NCBI RefSeq assembly: GCF_003318255.1
Contig: NZ_QOCF01000023.1
Location: 33,804 to 97,803, forward strand
Reading direction: 5' to 3'
DNA length: 64,000 nucleotides
From: Ruegeria sp. A3M17
GTDB taxonomy: Bacteria > Pseudomonadota > Alphaproteobacteria > Rhodobacterales > Rhodobacteraceae
The position numbers were made by a program, and so were the translations under genes. Below the pieces are notes generated by a model. The model saw only the letters and a list, made by a program, of their open reading frames with translations. It did not search any database and was not told the origin of the DNA. Numbering within the stretch: position 1 is the first letter of the stretch; the number at the start of each line of letters is the position of its first letter. Of this stretch, positions 9,672-19,625 are shown piece by piece.

Positions 9672-11477
9672 TCAAGCTCCGAAAATACTGGCGCCGGTGT
9701 CTGCTGATCCGACATTTTGGCGGAAGGTAGCGAAAAGGTCGCGCCCCACGCCATGTTGGTTGGCCGAGAGGTCGGCGGTGGCAGGCGCACGGTCCAGAAC
9801 CCCGGGGGTCAAAATCTCCAACTCACCCTTCACCGCATCGACGCGCAAGATGTCGCCATCCTGCATGTAAGCGATCGGCCCGCCATCCAGCGCCTCGGGG
9901 CAGACATGGATCGCCGCGGGGACTTTGCCGGACGCGCCGGACATACGACCATCGGTTACAAGCGCTACCTTTTGCCCACGGCCCTGCAAGATCGACAGGA
10001 TCGGCGTCAGCGAGTGTAGCTCGGGCATGCCATTTGCTTTGGGTCCCTGGAACCGGACAACAACGATGACGTCTCCAGTGAACTCTCCGGCCTTGAACGC
10101 GGCTTTTGCTTCGCCCTGATCATGGAACACGCGTACAGGCGCTTCGACAACCTGATGTTCCGGGGCGACGGCCGAAACCTTCATCACGCCGGTGCCCAAA
10201 TTGCCAGTCAGGCGCGACAACCCACCAGTGGGTTGGAACGGGTCTTTCGCCGGGCGGACGATTTTTTCGTTCAGGCTGTGGCCAGCCCCGTCTTCCCAAA
10301 CCAGCTCACCGTTCTTCAGCTTCGGTTCTTTGGTGTAATTCTGCAGACCCTGCCCCGCGACGGTCAGAGTGTCAGGGTGCAGCAGCCCGTCTTCCAGAAG
10401 CGTTCCAATGCAGTACCCAAGACCACCCGCTGCATGGAAGTGGTTCACGTCTGCCAGACCGTTCGGATAAACCCGCGCAACCAGAGGAACCACGGCGGAT
10501 ATGTCAGAAAAATCCTGCCAATCCAGTATGATACCACCTGCGCGCGCCATTGCGATCAGATGGATTAGCAGGTTGGTCGACCCACCCGTGGCCATCAGAC
10601 CCACGATGCCGTTCACAAACGCCCGCTCATCCAAAACCTGATAGGCCGGCGTGTAGTGATTGCCCAGCGCGCTCAGCGACAGGGCGCGGCGCGCGCCTTC
10701 CTCGGTCAGCGCGTCACGCAAGGGCGTGTTGGGGTTTACAAAGCTTGACCCTGGCAGGTGCAGACCCATGAACTCCATCAGCATCTGATTGGTGTTCGCG
10801 GTACCATAGAAAGTGCAGGTGCCCGGTCCGTGATAGGCGGCCATTTCAGCGGCCATAAGCTCTTCGCGGCCGATCTCTCCGGCGGCGAATTTCTGGCGAA
10901 TCTTGGCCTTTTCATCGTTGGGCAGACCACTGGTCATCGGCCCGGCCGGCAGAAAGACAGCGGGCAGATGACCGAACGCCTGTGCACCGATAATCAAACC
11001 GGGGACGATCTTGTCACAGACGCCCAAGAAAACGGCGGCATCGTAGGTGTTGTGGCTCAGCGCCACTCCGGTCGCCAGGGCAATCACGTCACGCGAAAAC
11101 AGAGACAACTCCATCCCCGCCTCACCTTGGGTGACCCCGTCACACATGGCTGGCACGCCACCCGCAACTTGTGCAGTGCCACCTGCGGCTCGGATCGCAT
11201 CGCGGATCAGGCCGGGATAACGCTCGAACGGCTGGTGGGCGGAAAGCATGTCGTTATAAGCGGTGACGATGCCCAGATTACCGGCCGTATCAGTGGCCAT
11301 CGCTTGCTGATCCTCACCCGCGCCGGCATAGGCGTGGGCTTGACCGCTGCAAGACAAATGCGCGCGCGCAGGTCCCTTGGATCGGGCATGTTCCATACGC
11401 TCAATATGCGGGCCGCGCAGTTCGGCGCTGCGGTCGATGATGCGTTGAGTGACGTCGGTGATGACTGAATGTACCAT
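9672..11477 (-). CDS. edd: 6-Phosphogluconate dehydratase
   Basis: 601-residue IlvD/Edd family enzyme converting 6-phosphogluconate to KDPG. Cysteines expected to hold the Fe-S cluster are visible in [23 protein letters not shown] and [13 protein letters not shown], and the active-site segment [15 protein letters not shown] is intact. Length matches the family (about 600). It follows zwf by 2 bases and precedes eda by 3, so the three are co-translated from one transcript. Confidence 0.96.
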   Translation of the reverse strand: MVHSVITDVTQRIIDRSAELRGPHIERMEHARSKGPARAHLSCSGQAHAYAGAGEDQQAMATDTAGNLGIVTAYNDMLSAHQPFERYPGLIRDAIRAAGGTAQVAGGVPAMCDGVTQGEAGMELSLFSRDVIALATGVALSHNTYDAAVFLGVCDKIVPGLIIGAQAFGHLPAVFLPAGPMTSGLPNDEKAKIRQKFAAGEIGREELMAAEMAAYHGPGTCTFYGTANTNQMLMEFMGLHLPGSSFVNPNTPLRDALTEEGARRALSLSALGNHYTPAYQVLDERAFVNGIVGLMATGGSTNLLIHLIAMARAGGIILDWQDFSDISAVVPLVARVYPNGLADVNHFHAAGGLGYCIGTLLEDGLLHPDTLTVAGQGLQNYTKEPKLKNGELVWEDGAGHSLNEKIVRPAKDPFQPTGGLSRLTGNLGTGVMKVSAVAPEHQVVEAPVRVFHDQGEAKAAFKAGEFTGDVIVVVRFQGPKANGMPELHSLTPILSILQGRGQKVALVTDGRMSGASGKVPAAIHVCPEALDGGPIAYMQDGDILRVDAVKGELEILTPGVLDRAPATADLSANQHGVGRDLFATFRQNVGSADTGASIFGA

Positions 11478-11479
11478 GA

Positions 11480-12925
11480 TTACCCTCCGATCTGACGCCA
11501 GCGGCGCCCATCGCGATGCATCAGCATCAGTGCTTCTTCTGGGCCGGAACTGCCCTGATCATATTTCGCGGGGCGATCTCCACGCTCTTCCCAACTGTGA
11601 ATAATGGGATCAACCCAGGCCCAGGCGGCTTCGGCTTCGTCGCCGCGCATGAAAAGGGTTTGGTCGCCGCGAATGACATCCATTACCAGACGTTCATAGG
11701 CGTCCGGCGATTGTGCCTCGTCCCCAAGCGCCTCGGCAAAACTCATATCCAGCGCAACATCTGACAGGCGGAACCCGCCCTGCCCCGGTTCTTTGATCGT
11801 TGTACGCAGGGTAATACCTTCGTCTGGCTGCAGGCGGATCACCAGCACGTTGCCGTGCAGCGGGCCGACATTGGGGAAGATCGTATGCGGTGGATCCCGG
11901 AAAAACACCGCGATTTCGGATTCCCGCGCCCGCAGGCGTTTGCCTGTTCGCAGATAGAACGGCACACCCGCCCAGCGCCAATTGCCGATATGGGCCTTAA
12001 GAGCGATGTAGCTTTCGGTGCGGCTCGCGGGGTTTCCCACATGATCCAAGTAACCGTCGCCGCCCTTGCTCGAACGATATTGACCGCGTGCGATGTCAGA
12101 CGGCGCAACGGGCTCCAGTGCCTCGATCACCTTGACCTTCTCGTCACGCACGGCGTTGGGCGAAAATTTGGACGGAGGTTCCATCGCAGTCAGACACAGA
12201 AGCTGAACAAGGTGGTTCTGCACCATGTCCCGCATTGCACCGGACTGATCGTAATAGGCTCCGCGCCCTTCGACGCCAACAGTCTCGGCCACGGTGATCT
12301 GAACATGATCGACATGTGTCGCGTTCCAGAGAGGTTCGAACAGGGAATTGGCAAAACGCAGCGCCATCAAGTTCTGCACCGTTTCCTTTCCCAAATAGTG
12401 GTCGATCCTATATATCTGATGCTCTTCAAAGCAGGCTCGCAGCCCGGAATTCAGCGCCTTGGCCGAGGCGAGGTCGTGGCCAAAGGGTTTTTCGACCACG
12501 ATACGGCTGTCGGGCGTTGCCATGCCATAATCGCTCAGCCGTTTTGCGATACCCGAGAAAAGGCTGGGGCCAACTGACAGGTAGAAAGCGCGTACAACGT
12601 CAGGACGCAAGGTATTGGCAAGCTCATTCCAGCCGGAGTCTCCCAGTGCGTCAACGGGAACATACTCAACATGGCTTAGAAACTGATCCAGAACCTCCTT
12701 TTTGAACGCAGGGGCAAATTCTTTCATCGAGGCGCGTATTTGGTCCCGGAACCCGTCGCTGTCCATGTCGGACCGCGCCGTGCCGATGATCTTTGCGCCT
12801 TCGGGCATCTGGCCAACTTCGAACCGATGATAGAGCCCGGGTAAGATCTTGCGCTGCGCCAGATCACCGGTCGCGCCGAATAGCACCAGATCGAACGGGT
12901 CTACCGGGATTACGCGTGAAACCAT
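11480..12925 (-). CDS. zwf: Glucose-6-phosphate 1-dehydrogenase
   Basis: 481-residue enzyme oxidising glucose 6-phosphate to 6-phosphogluconolactone and making NADPH. The NADP-binding [10 protein letters not shown] motif is near the N-terminus and the active-site signature [13 protein letters not shown] is intact. A GAAGGAG ribosome site precedes ATG 12925. It heads the zwf-edd-eda operon; pgl (6-phosphogluconolactonase), often placed beside zwf, is absent. A palindrome 70-83 bases upstream of the start suggests control by a LacI-family repressor. Confidence 0.96.
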   Translation of the reverse strand: MVSRVIPVDPFDLVLFGATGDLAQRKILPGLYHRFEVGQMPEGAKIIGTARSDMDSDGFRDQIRASMKEFAPAFKKEVLDQFLSHVEYVPVDALGDSGWNELANTLRPDVVRAFYLSVGPSLFSGIAKRLSDYGMATPDSRIVVEKPFGHDLASAKALNSGLRACFEEHQIYRIDHYLGKETVQNLMALRFANSLFEPLWNATHVDHVQITVAETVGVEGRGAYYDQSGAMRDMVQNHLVQLLCLTAMEPPSKFSPNAVRDEKVKVIEALEPVAPSDIARGQYRSSKGGDGYLDHVGNPASRTESYIALKAHIGNWRWAGVPFYLRTGKRLRARESEIAVFFRDPPHTIFPNVGPLHGNVLVIRLQPDEGITLRTTIKEPGQGGFRLSDVALDMSFAEALGDEAQSPDAYERLVMDVIRGDQTLFMRGDEAEAAWAWVDPIIHSWEERGDRPAKYDQGSSGPEEALMLMHRDGRRWRQIGG

Positions 12926-12994
12926 CTATGGGCTCCTTCAAATCTGCTGGCATCACTTAGGCGCAGTTATCACTGGTCCTTGTGATGCAAACAT

Positions 12995-13008
12995 TGTTAC
13001 CGCTAACA
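12995..13008. promoter_or_regulatory. Candidate LacI/GntR-type operator upstream of zwf
   Basis: TGTTA-CCGC-TAACA, an inverted repeat with 5-bp arms, in the 117-bp gap between ptsP and zwf. It closely resembles the TGTTACCGGTAACA type of site bound by LacI-family sugar-acid regulators such as enterobacterial GntR. The position fits repression of the zwf-edd-eda transcript. The regulator gene is not in the window, so its identity is inferred from motif similarity alone. Confidence 0.55.
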
Positions 13009-13042
13009 TTCAGGCACTGAATAGGGAAGCGCAACTGGAAAA

Positions 13043-15286
13043 TCAACCCTGATTCCGCAACCACTCCATTACCGAGGATCGAACCGATTGGTCTCCACGA
13101 TGGCGGGCATCGGCGATGATCTTACGCAGTGACTGCAGATCGGCGCGCAACAGCACGCTTTTGACCGGGCCTATCGACGCCGGGCGCATTGACAAGGTCC
13201 GAATACCCATGGCTGCCAGACAAAGCGCCTCAACCGGTCGCCCGGCATCCTCGCCACAGAAAGACAACGGCGTGTTCGAGATATTGCAGCGTTCGACAAT
13301 CCGTTCGATGAAGGTCAGGAAACTGACATTCAGCGTGTCATAGCGTCGGCGCACCAGCTCGTTTTCGCGGTCAGCGGCAAAAAAGAACTGTTTCAGGTCG
13401 TTGCCCCCGATCGAGACGAAATCGACCTCGTCAAAGAACTTCTGCGGGGCAAAGGCGAGAGACGGCGTTTCCAGCATTGCGCCAACCTCGATCGATTCTG
13501 GCAGCACATGACCAAGGCGCTTTTCGCGTTCGATGGTCTTGTTCACTTCCCAACGTGCCTCACGGTATTCTTCGGCCTGCGCCACAAACGGGAACATGAT
13601 TGTCAAAGGCCGCCCATTGGCTGCACGCATCAACGCCTGCAACTGCATCCGCATCACGCCGCGTTTGTCCAGACCAACGCGAATAGCCCGCCAGCCCAGT
13701 GCGGGGTTGGGCTCTTCTACATGTTTCATATAGGGCAAAACTTTATCCGACCCGATATCCAGTGTGCGGAACACCACGCGCATGTCGCCAGCAGCATCCA
13801 TGACGCGCTGATATTGTGTCACAAGCTCGGACCGCTTGGGCATCTGGTTGCGGATCAGGAACTGAAGCTCGGTGCGGAACAGGCCCACACCCTCGGCCCC
13901 GGAATTGCCCAGCGACGGCAGATCCGCCATCAGGCCCGCGTTCATAACCAGATTGATCCGTTCACCATCGCGCGTCACTGTCGGAGTATCGCGGATCGAG
14001 GCATAGCGTTCCTGAGCTTTGGCCTGCATGGCGATTTTATCGCGAAACGCGGAGACAACTGTATCTTCCGGACGCAGTTGGACCATGCCCTGATCGCCAT
14101 CAACCAGAATATGATCTCCGTTCAATGCCTCGGTCGTGATGTGCCCAACGTGAACCACCAGTGGAATTGCCAGGGCGCGAGCCACAATCGTGGCGTGGCT
14201 ACCGACCGAGCCTTCCTCAAGAACGATCCCTTTCAACGAGCGACCATATTCCAACAGATCCCCAGGCCCGATATTTCGGGCAACCAGGATCGGATCGGGT
14301 GGCAAGTCGGCCCCGTTGGTGCCCCCCTGCCCGGTCAGGATACGCAGCAGCCGGTTGCTGAGGTCATCCAGATCTGCCAGCCGTTCACGCAGATAGGGGT
14401 CGGTGACCTGCCCCATGCGCGCCCGTGCCTGTGATTGCTCTTTCTCAACCGCCGCTTCGGCGCTAAGCCCCAGGGCAATATCCTCCTCCATCCGGCGCAT
14501 CCAGCCTTTGGAATTGGCGAACATCCGATAGGCTTCCAGAACCTGCAATTGTTCCTTGTCACCGCCCTGCGAAATCTCAAGCATCTTGTCGACGCCCACG
14601 CGCAGCTCATCCACGGCCTCGTTCAGACGTTCACGTTCGCGGTGGGGATCGTCGGCAATCGGGTTGGTGACGACAACACGGGGTTCATGCAACCAAACAT
14701 GCCCTTCGGCAGATCCTTCCTGTGCCGGCCCCCCCTCAAATTGCACCGATTGCTGGTGACGGGGTGAAAGCGCTGCGCCCTCGCCGACAAAGGCACCAAG
14801 CTCGGTCATCTCGGCCAGAACCATGGCGACCACTTCCAACGCATAGACCTCGTCAGCAGAATACACGCGCGCATCACGGGATTGCACGACCAGTACGCCC
14901 AGCTTTTCACCCAAACGCTGGATCGGCACCCCAATGAAGGACGAGAACCTCTCTTCGCCGGTTTCCGGCATGTACCGAAACCCTTTGGTCGAAGGCGCGT
15001 CGGCGGTGTTCACGACCTTGCCGGATTGCGCGACATGACCCACAAGGCCTTCACCCAACCGCATGCGTGTTTTGTGAACCGCCTCTGGCGACAATCCCTC
15101 GGTCGCGCAAAGCTCAAGGGTGTCGGCATCTCGGAACAGATAGATCGAGCACACCTCGGCCCGAATACTATCGGCAATCAGATGCGTGATCCGGTCAAGA
15201 CGTTCCTGACCGGCGGCTTCGCTCGCCATCTCTTCGCGCAGCCGCCCCAGCAGCTTGCGGGATTCAGTTTCGGTGCCTTCCGCCAT
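13043..15286 (-). CDS. ptsP: PTS-Ntr enzyme I (PtsP): GAF-domain PEP--protein phosphotransferase
   Basis: 747-residue cytoplasmic protein that takes phosphate from PEP and passes it to NPr in the nitrogen-related PTS. Order: GAF domain (about residues 25-165), EI N-terminal domain, phospho-accepting His364 in EEGSVGSHATIVARA, and a PEP-binding TIM barrel with LFRTELQFL, GGNDLKQF and the catalytic-Cys segment LSFCGEDAGRP. Length fits PtsP (about 750) rather than sugar-PTS EI (about 570). It lies 46 bases downstream of lysC, a pairing seen in many alphaproteobacteria, and upstream of the zwf operon. Confidence 0.95.
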   Translation of the reverse strand: MAEGTETESRKLLGRLREEMASEAAGQERLDRITHLIADSIRAEVCSIYLFRDADTLELCATEGLSPEAVHKTRMRLGEGLVGHVAQSGKVVNTADAPSTKGFRYMPETGEERFSSFIGVPIQRLGEKLGVLVVQSRDARVYSADEVYALEVVAMVLAEMTELGAFVGEGAALSPRHQQSVQFEGGPAQEGSAEGHVWLHEPRVVVTNPIADDPHRERERLNEAVDELRVGVDKMLEISQGGDKEQLQVLEAYRMFANSKGWMRRMEEDIALGLSAEAAVEKEQSQARARMGQVTDPYLRERLADLDDLSNRLLRILTGQGGTNGADLPPDPILVARNIGPGDLLEYGRSLKGIVLEEGSVGSHATIVARALAIPLVVHVGHITTEALNGDHILVDGDQGMVQLRPEDTVVSAFRDKIAMQAKAQERYASIRDTPTVTRDGERINLVMNAGLMADLPSLGNSGAEGVGLFRTELQFLIRNQMPKRSELVTQYQRVMDAAGDMRVVFRTLDIGSDKVLPYMKHVEEPNPALGWRAIRVGLDKRGVMRMQLQALMRAANGRPLTIMFPFVAQAEEYREARWEVNKTIEREKRLGHVLPESIEVGAMLETPSLAFAPQKFFDEVDFVSIGGNDLKQFFFAADRENELVRRRYDTLNVSFLTFIERIVERCNISNTPLSFCGEDAGRPVEALCLAAMGIRTLSMRPASIGPVKSVLLRADLQSLRKIIADARHRGDQSVRSSVMEWLRNQG

Positions 15287-15332
15287 ATCCCACCCAAATT
15301 ACGGAATCAGGCGAGACCTTTGGCTGAAATGC

Positions 15333-16571
15333 TCAGGCCGCCTTGTCCAATTCAAAGGCATCATGCAGTGCCTGAACAGCAAGTTCCATGTATTTCCTGT
15401 CGACTAGGACGGAAATTTTTATCTCAGAGGTTGTAATGACCTTGATATTGATCCCCTCATCCGAGAGTATCTTGAACATCTTGGCCGCCACGCCCGACTG
15501 CGAGCGCATGCCGATCCCCACGACCGAGACCTTGCAGACATCCTGGTCTGCGACCAGTTCGGCATAGTTCAGCTCACCCGCATCCTTGATCGCCAGCAAT
15601 GCCTGTTCGGCGCGCGCCACCTGATCGGTGGGGCAGGAAAAGGTCATGTCCGTGCGTCCCTCGTCCGAGATGTTCTGCACGATCATATCGACATTCACGC
15701 CCGCATCGCTGAGCGCGGTAAAGATGATCGACGCGATGCCCGGGCGGTCAGCCACCGAGACAACAGTCATCTTGGCTTCGTCGCGGGAATAGGCCACACC
15801 GGCCACAACATTGGATTCCATGATATCCTCCTCATCGCAGACCAGCGTACCGGCCTCGTCGGATTGTTCTTCAAAACTAGAGAGAACGCGCAGTTTCACC
15901 TTGTTCCGCATCGCCAATTCGACCGAGCGGGTCTGCAGCACTTTTGCCCCCAATGAGGCCAATTCCAGCATTTCCTCGAACGAAATGCGGTCCAGCTTGC
16001 GTGCCTTCTCGCAGATGCGCGGGTCGGTGGTATAGACACCGTCAACGTCCGTGTAGATGTCGCACCGCTCGGCACCGAAGGCGGCGGAAAATGCCACGGC
16101 GGTGGTGTCCGACCCACCCCGGCCCAGGGTCGTGATACGGCCTTCGGGGCTAATGCCCTGGAACCCGGCGACAACGGCAACCTTCATGCCCTCACCAAAC
16201 TTCTGGTTCAGGTTATCGGTCGGAATTTCTTCGATCCGGGCCTGGCTGTGGGCGCTGGTGGTCATCAGCGGAACCTGCCAGCCCTGCCAGCTGCGGGCCG
16301 GGACATCCATTTCCTGCAACGTCAACGCCATCAGGCCAGCGGTGATATTCTCGCCCGAGGACACGACGGCATCATATTCCCGCGCATCGTATAGCGGTGA
16401 CGTCTCGTCGACCCAACCCACAAGCTCGTTTGTCTTGCCGGACATGGCCGAGACGATGACGATCACGTCATAGCCCTTTGCCACTTCGACGCCGATGCGC
16501 TTCGCTGCGCGGCGGATACGGTCAAGGTTGGCAACCGACGTGCCGCCAAATTTCATCACGAGTAAGGGCAT
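15333..16571 (-). CDS. lysC: Aspartokinase
   Basis: 412-residue aspartate kinase, first step of lysine, threonine and methionine synthesis. The N-terminal kinase domain begins LLVMKFGGTSVAN and contains LGRGGSDTTAVAF and YTDVDGVYTTDPR. Two ACT regulatory domains follow (about residues 265-412), expected to bind lysine and/or threonine for feedback control. The frame extends upstream to 16691, but MPLLVMKFGG at 16571 is the conserved start. It is divergent from the small secreted protein at 16737. Confidence 0.96.
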   Translation of the reverse strand: MPLLVMKFGGTSVANLDRIRRAAKRIGVEVAKGYDVIVIVSAMSGKTNELVGWVDETSPLYDAREYDAVVSSGENITAGLMALTLQEMDVPARSWQGWQVPLMTTSAHSQARIEEIPTDNLNQKFGEGMKVAVVAGFQGISPEGRITTLGRGGSDTTAVAFSAAFGAERCDIYTDVDGVYTTDPRICEKARKLDRISFEEMLELASLGAKVLQTRSVELAMRNKVKLRVLSSFEEQSDEAGTLVCDEEDIMESNVVAGVAYSRDEAKMTVVSVADRPGIASIIFTALSDAGVNVDMIVQNISDEGRTDMTFSCPTDQVARAEQALLAIKDAGELNYAELVADQDVCKVSVVGIGMRSQSGVAAKMFKILSDEGINIKVITTSEIKISVLVDRKYMELAVQALHDAFELDKAA

Positions 16572-16736
16572 GGGGGCAAGTGTCTCCGCGCCTTGGATTT
16601 CTGATCCCGTGCGTCTTATGCGAGGGGGGCCGCGAGGGCAAGAGTTCAAAACCGGTCGGATGGCCGCATCTGACCGCTTTACAACCGACACAGAGGCTGT
16701 CAGCCTGCATCCCGAAATTATTCCCAGAGGTTTTCC

Positions 16737-17090
16737 ATGTTCCGCGTTGCCGCAGTCTTCGCCCTTTTGTCTTCATCCGCCTTTGCGCAGGTCTCTACGC
16801 TGGCTGCAACCGACGGCAAAAATGCTTTGGGAACGGTGCCCTGTGCCAAAGCCGGTGCGGCGCTAAGCAGCTGCCACGCCGAACTGCGCCACCATGACGA
16901 CGGGACCACGACCCTGGCAGTGGGACTGGGCGGCGCCGAAGTACGTAGCATCTATTTCACGGATGGCATCCCGACGTCTAGCAGCTCACCTGCCCGGATC
17001 AGCCATGAAACACGGGGAGACTTGACGGTGGTCTTCATCGATCCAGATGAAGTTTACGAAATCCCCACGGCAGCGTTGAAACGTCAATAA
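16737..17090 (+). CDS. Small predicted periplasmic protein of unknown function
   Basis: 117 residues with a clear signal peptide (MFRVAAVFALLSSSAFAQ, cleavage after AFA). The mature part has two Cys (in VPCAKAG and LSSCHAEL) about ten residues apart, possibly a disulphide, and alternating polar and hydrophobic residues suggesting a small beta fold. A CAGAGG ribosome site precedes ATG 16737. I do not recognise the family. It converges on the SDR gene, overlapping it by 7 bp. Confidence 0.65.
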   Translation: MFRVAAVFALLSSSAFAQVSTLAATDGKNALGTVPCAKAGAALSSCHAELRHHDDGTTTLAVGLGGAEVRSIYFTDGIPTSSSSPARISHETRGDLTVVFIDPDEVYEIPTAALKRQ

Positions 17091-17722
17091 GCGTGCGGCT
17101 GACCGTCCCAGGTTTCAAAACACCCGGTTGTGGCAAGTGACAGTGCCCCAAAGCGGTCAAGCAGCCCGCCGGCAGCCTGATCAACAGTGATCTCAGCCTG
17201 AGCGCCCCCCATATCCGTCTGCACCCAACCCGGATGGTAGATGCCAACGGCGACTCCATCCGCGCGCAGATCCGCCGCCAGATTGCGCCCCAGATTCAGG
17301 GCCGCCGCTTTGGACGCGCGATAGATATAGCTGCCACCGGGCGCGCGCGTATGCGACGCCATCTGGGACGACAGGATCGCAACCCTGCCTTTCGCGGCCT
17401 GAAGATTGGGCAAAAGCGCCTGCACGGTCAGAAACACACCTGTCACATTGGTCGCAAAACTCTGCGCCCACATGTCGGCAGGATAGCCGTCTATGCCGTG
17501 ACCTTTGTCCAGATAGACCCCGGCGTTGCAGATCAACAGATCAACCGGACGACCCGCAAGCCCTTCTGCCATAGAAGCCTGCTGCTTCGGGTCTGTCACA
17601 TCCAGTACAAGCTGGGCACTGGAATCCCGGGCGGTTCCGGTAACGTCATGGCCCTGCGCGCGATAACGATCTGCCAGAGCTTGGCCAATTCCGCGATTGG
17701 CCCCCGTGATGACAATATGCAT
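17084..17722 (-). CDS. Short-chain dehydrogenase/reductase (SDR) family protein
   Basis: 212-residue classical SDR with the Rossmann motif TGANRGIGQ at residues 6-14, the NAG motif (LLICNAGVYL), Ser in ILSSQMAS and the catalytic YxxxK in SYIYRASKAAALN. NAD(P)-dependent reduction of an unknown carbonyl substrate is expected. It starts 3 bases after the upstream DUF1178 gene and is probably co-transcribed with it. Confidence 0.85.
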   Translation of the reverse strand: MHIVITGANRGIGQALADRYRAQGHDVTGTARDSSAQLVLDVTDPKQQASMAEGLAGRPVDLLICNAGVYLDKGHGIDGYPADMWAQSFATNVTGVFLTVQALLPNLQAAKGRVAILSSQMASHTRAPGGSYIYRASKAAALNLGRNLAADLRADGVAVGIYHPGWVQTDMGGAQAEITVDQAAGGLLDRFGALSLATTGCFETWDGQPHAY

Positions 17723-17725
17723 GGG

Positions 17726-18169
17726 TCAGTTCGTTTTACGGGTGGGAAGAAATGGAAGCGGCGAAACCGGCACACCGTCTTCGATCAGCGCTTTGGCCTC
17801 GTCGGGCTTGGCTTCGCCATAAATCGCGCGTTCGGGCGCATCGCCCAAATGGATCTTACGCGCTTCTTTGGCAAAATCCTTACCGACATAGTCCGAGTTT
17901 TCCTCGACCTTGCGACGCAGATCGGCCAGCACCTTCTCGATATCTGGCGACGGGGTCGCGACATCCACCTGTTTGCTTTGTGGTTCAGTTGTCTGAGCAT
18001 TGCGGGCCGGACGAACGCGAGGGGTCATGATAGCCTTATCTACTTGCGCGTCACCACACACAACGCAGGTCACCATACCTGCGGAGGCGAGTTTGTCGTA
18101 AGCGGCGGCCGATTGAAACCAACTGTCAAAAGTATGGTCGCGGCTGCATTTCAGCGAATATTGAATCAT
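17726..18169 (-). CDS. DUF1178 family protein
   Basis: 147 residues. MIQYSLKCSRDHTFDSWFQS, followed by VTCVVCGDAQVDKAIMTP, is the DUF1178 signature. The Cys residues (one near the N-terminus and a CxxC) suggest metal binding. The frame extends upstream to 18328, but ATG 18169 is the conserved start. The role of the family is unknown. It lies between the Nudix gene and the SDR on the same strand. Confidence 0.85.
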   Translation of the reverse strand: MIQYSLKCSRDHTFDSWFQSAAAYDKLASAGMVTCVVCGDAQVDKAIMTPRVRPARNAQTTEPQSKQVDVATPSPDIEKVLADLRRKVEENSDYVGKDFAKEARKIHLGDAPERAIYGEAKPDEAKALIEDGVPVSPLPFLPTRKTN

Positions 18170-18240
18170 GGTTCGTCCATTTTCCGGTAGCCAAATAGAT
18201 ACCGACAGACATGGCAAGATCAAGCCCTTCGAAAGGCGAG

Positions 18241-18705
18241 TCAGTGTAGATTCGGGCCAAGACTGCGTAACAAATGGGACAGTTCCGGCGATTTCACCAG
18301 AGAGGCCGCCTTTTTGGGCGAAACCCACTTTCGCTTTCGTTGGGCCCGTTCAGGAAATTCAGGCGCAATCGACGTAACACAGAGGGGAAAGACATCCACC
18401 AGACACACCACAGGGATCATACTGAAGCGGGATTTCAGGTATGTGAAACGGCCCATGGGCTTGTTTGCGCAATTTCCTTTAACCCCAGCCTCTTCCCAAG
18501 CTTCTCGTCTGGCGGTTTGCGACGGCGTCATATCCTCGATCAGCCAGCCCTTCGGTATGATCCAGCGTTTGGATTTGCGCGTTGTGATCAGCAAAACCCT
18601 GAGTTTTCCGTGTTTGATGCGATAGCAAAGGGCCGCTGATTGATGCTTAAGCCGCAGGTGCCGTTCGCTTCCCTGCAGACACGTCGGTTGCCTCGCACCG
18701 ATCAC
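18241..18705 (-). CDS. Nudix hydrolase (DIPP-like, short N-terminal lead)
   Basis: 154-residue Nudix-domain protein. The box runs GWLIEDM-x7-REAWEEAGV: the REUxEExGU half is intact, but the first Glu of the GX5EX7REUXEEXGU consensus is Met. Context (IIPKGW, beta strands before, KRKWVSPKKA after) fits the diphosphoinositol-polyphosphate/NTP pyrophosphatase type. The start is a GTG at 18705 with a GAAAGGTGG ribosome site. The substrate is unknown; since the REUxEE glutamates that bind metal remain, it may still be active. Confidence 0.78.
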   Translation of the reverse strand: MIGARQPTCLQGSERHLRLKHQSAALCYRIKHGKLRVLLITTRKSKRWIIPKGWLIEDMTPSQTARREAWEEAGVKGNCANKPMGRFTYLKSRFSMIPVVCLVDVFPLCVTSIAPEFPERAQRKRKWVSPKKAASLVKSPELSHLLRSLGPNLH

Positions 18706-18829
18706 GTCGCACCACCTTTCAAACTGCTTTCATCCTCAATCGCCGACCTTTGAGGTTCTTATACATTTAGCGGTCGGCTGGGTTCAGAATACCATATGGT
18801 GCGGTTTCTTCCAAGAGTTTAGACAGGCT

Positions 18830-19573
18830 TCAGACCCGAGCAGCCAGTTTCCGAACCAGATCTTCATGCGGGATATCGGCATCAATTGCCAGTCGCCGCA
18901 ACCCAAAGTGAACTCGGGCCACCTGCTGATAGTACCGGGTGTAGACGTAGTTCGTACCACCCCCTGCGATCGCACCCAGGACCGGTATCGATTGCGCTGC
19001 CAGTTTCTGGCCCAGTACAATGGACAGTCGCGGCGCTACCGCTGCAATCAGCTTTTGCATCGCTGGGCCAGTCAACGTCAGGCGGACCGAAAAGAAGCCC
19101 AGATCTGCGCCATCGTCAAAAGACAGAGGTCCGGCTGCAGACAGGACCCGTACGCAATCAAATTTGACGCCTTCCTCGGACGGATCGAACCCTTCGCGGA
19201 ACGCCGCACCCTGAATGGCACGCAATAGCATGGCCGTCGTAGCAGGCAATTCCATCAGTGCAGTCGACACGCCACCCATGCCACCGGCCGCCCCCATCGC
19301 CGTTGCGACAGCGGTGTTGACCCACGGCTTTTGATCCGGAACAGCCCGGCGCGAACCCTCGGCTGCGTGCATCGCTAACCAAAGCGCCTGTTCCGTGGCC
19401 CCTGTCAACCCCTGCCGCACAGATGCAGGCAGTTGTTCCAGCAAGGATTCTGCCGAACCTCCCAAACTGTTCAACAGTTTAACGCCGGGACCTCCGGCTG
19501 TTCTGTAAAATTTGGCCAACCGATCCAATTCGGCTTCGGTATCCAGCTTTTCGACTAAAAGCACGTCCTGCAT
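18830..19573 (-). CDS. EcsC family protein
   Basis: 247 residues related to Bacillus EcsC-type proteins, mostly amphipathic helices with Gly/Ala-rich hydrophobic stretches (about residues 90-125 and 195-215) that may associate with the membrane. The function is not known. A perfect AGGAGG ribosome site 8 bases before ATG 19573 decides the start over the upstream ATG at 19621. It lies between a GNAT gene (52-base gap) and the Nudix gene, same strand. Confidence 0.72.
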   Translation of the reverse strand: MQDVLLVEKLDTEAELDRLAKFYRTAGGPGVKLLNSLGGSAESLLEQLPASVRQGLTGATEQALWLAMHAAEGSRRAVPDQKPWVNTAVATAMGAAGGMGGVSTALMELPATTAMLLRAIQGAAFREGFDPSEEGVKFDCVRVLSAAGPLSFDDGADLGFFSVRLTLTGPAMQKLIAAVAPRLSIVLGQKLAAQSIPVLGAIAGGGTNYVYTRYYQQVARVHFGLRRLAIDADIPHEDLVRKLAARV

Positions 19574-19625
19574 ATAAGCCCTCCTGACGTTAAACATCGG
19601 GGCTGAATGGCGGGGTTTCAATACC

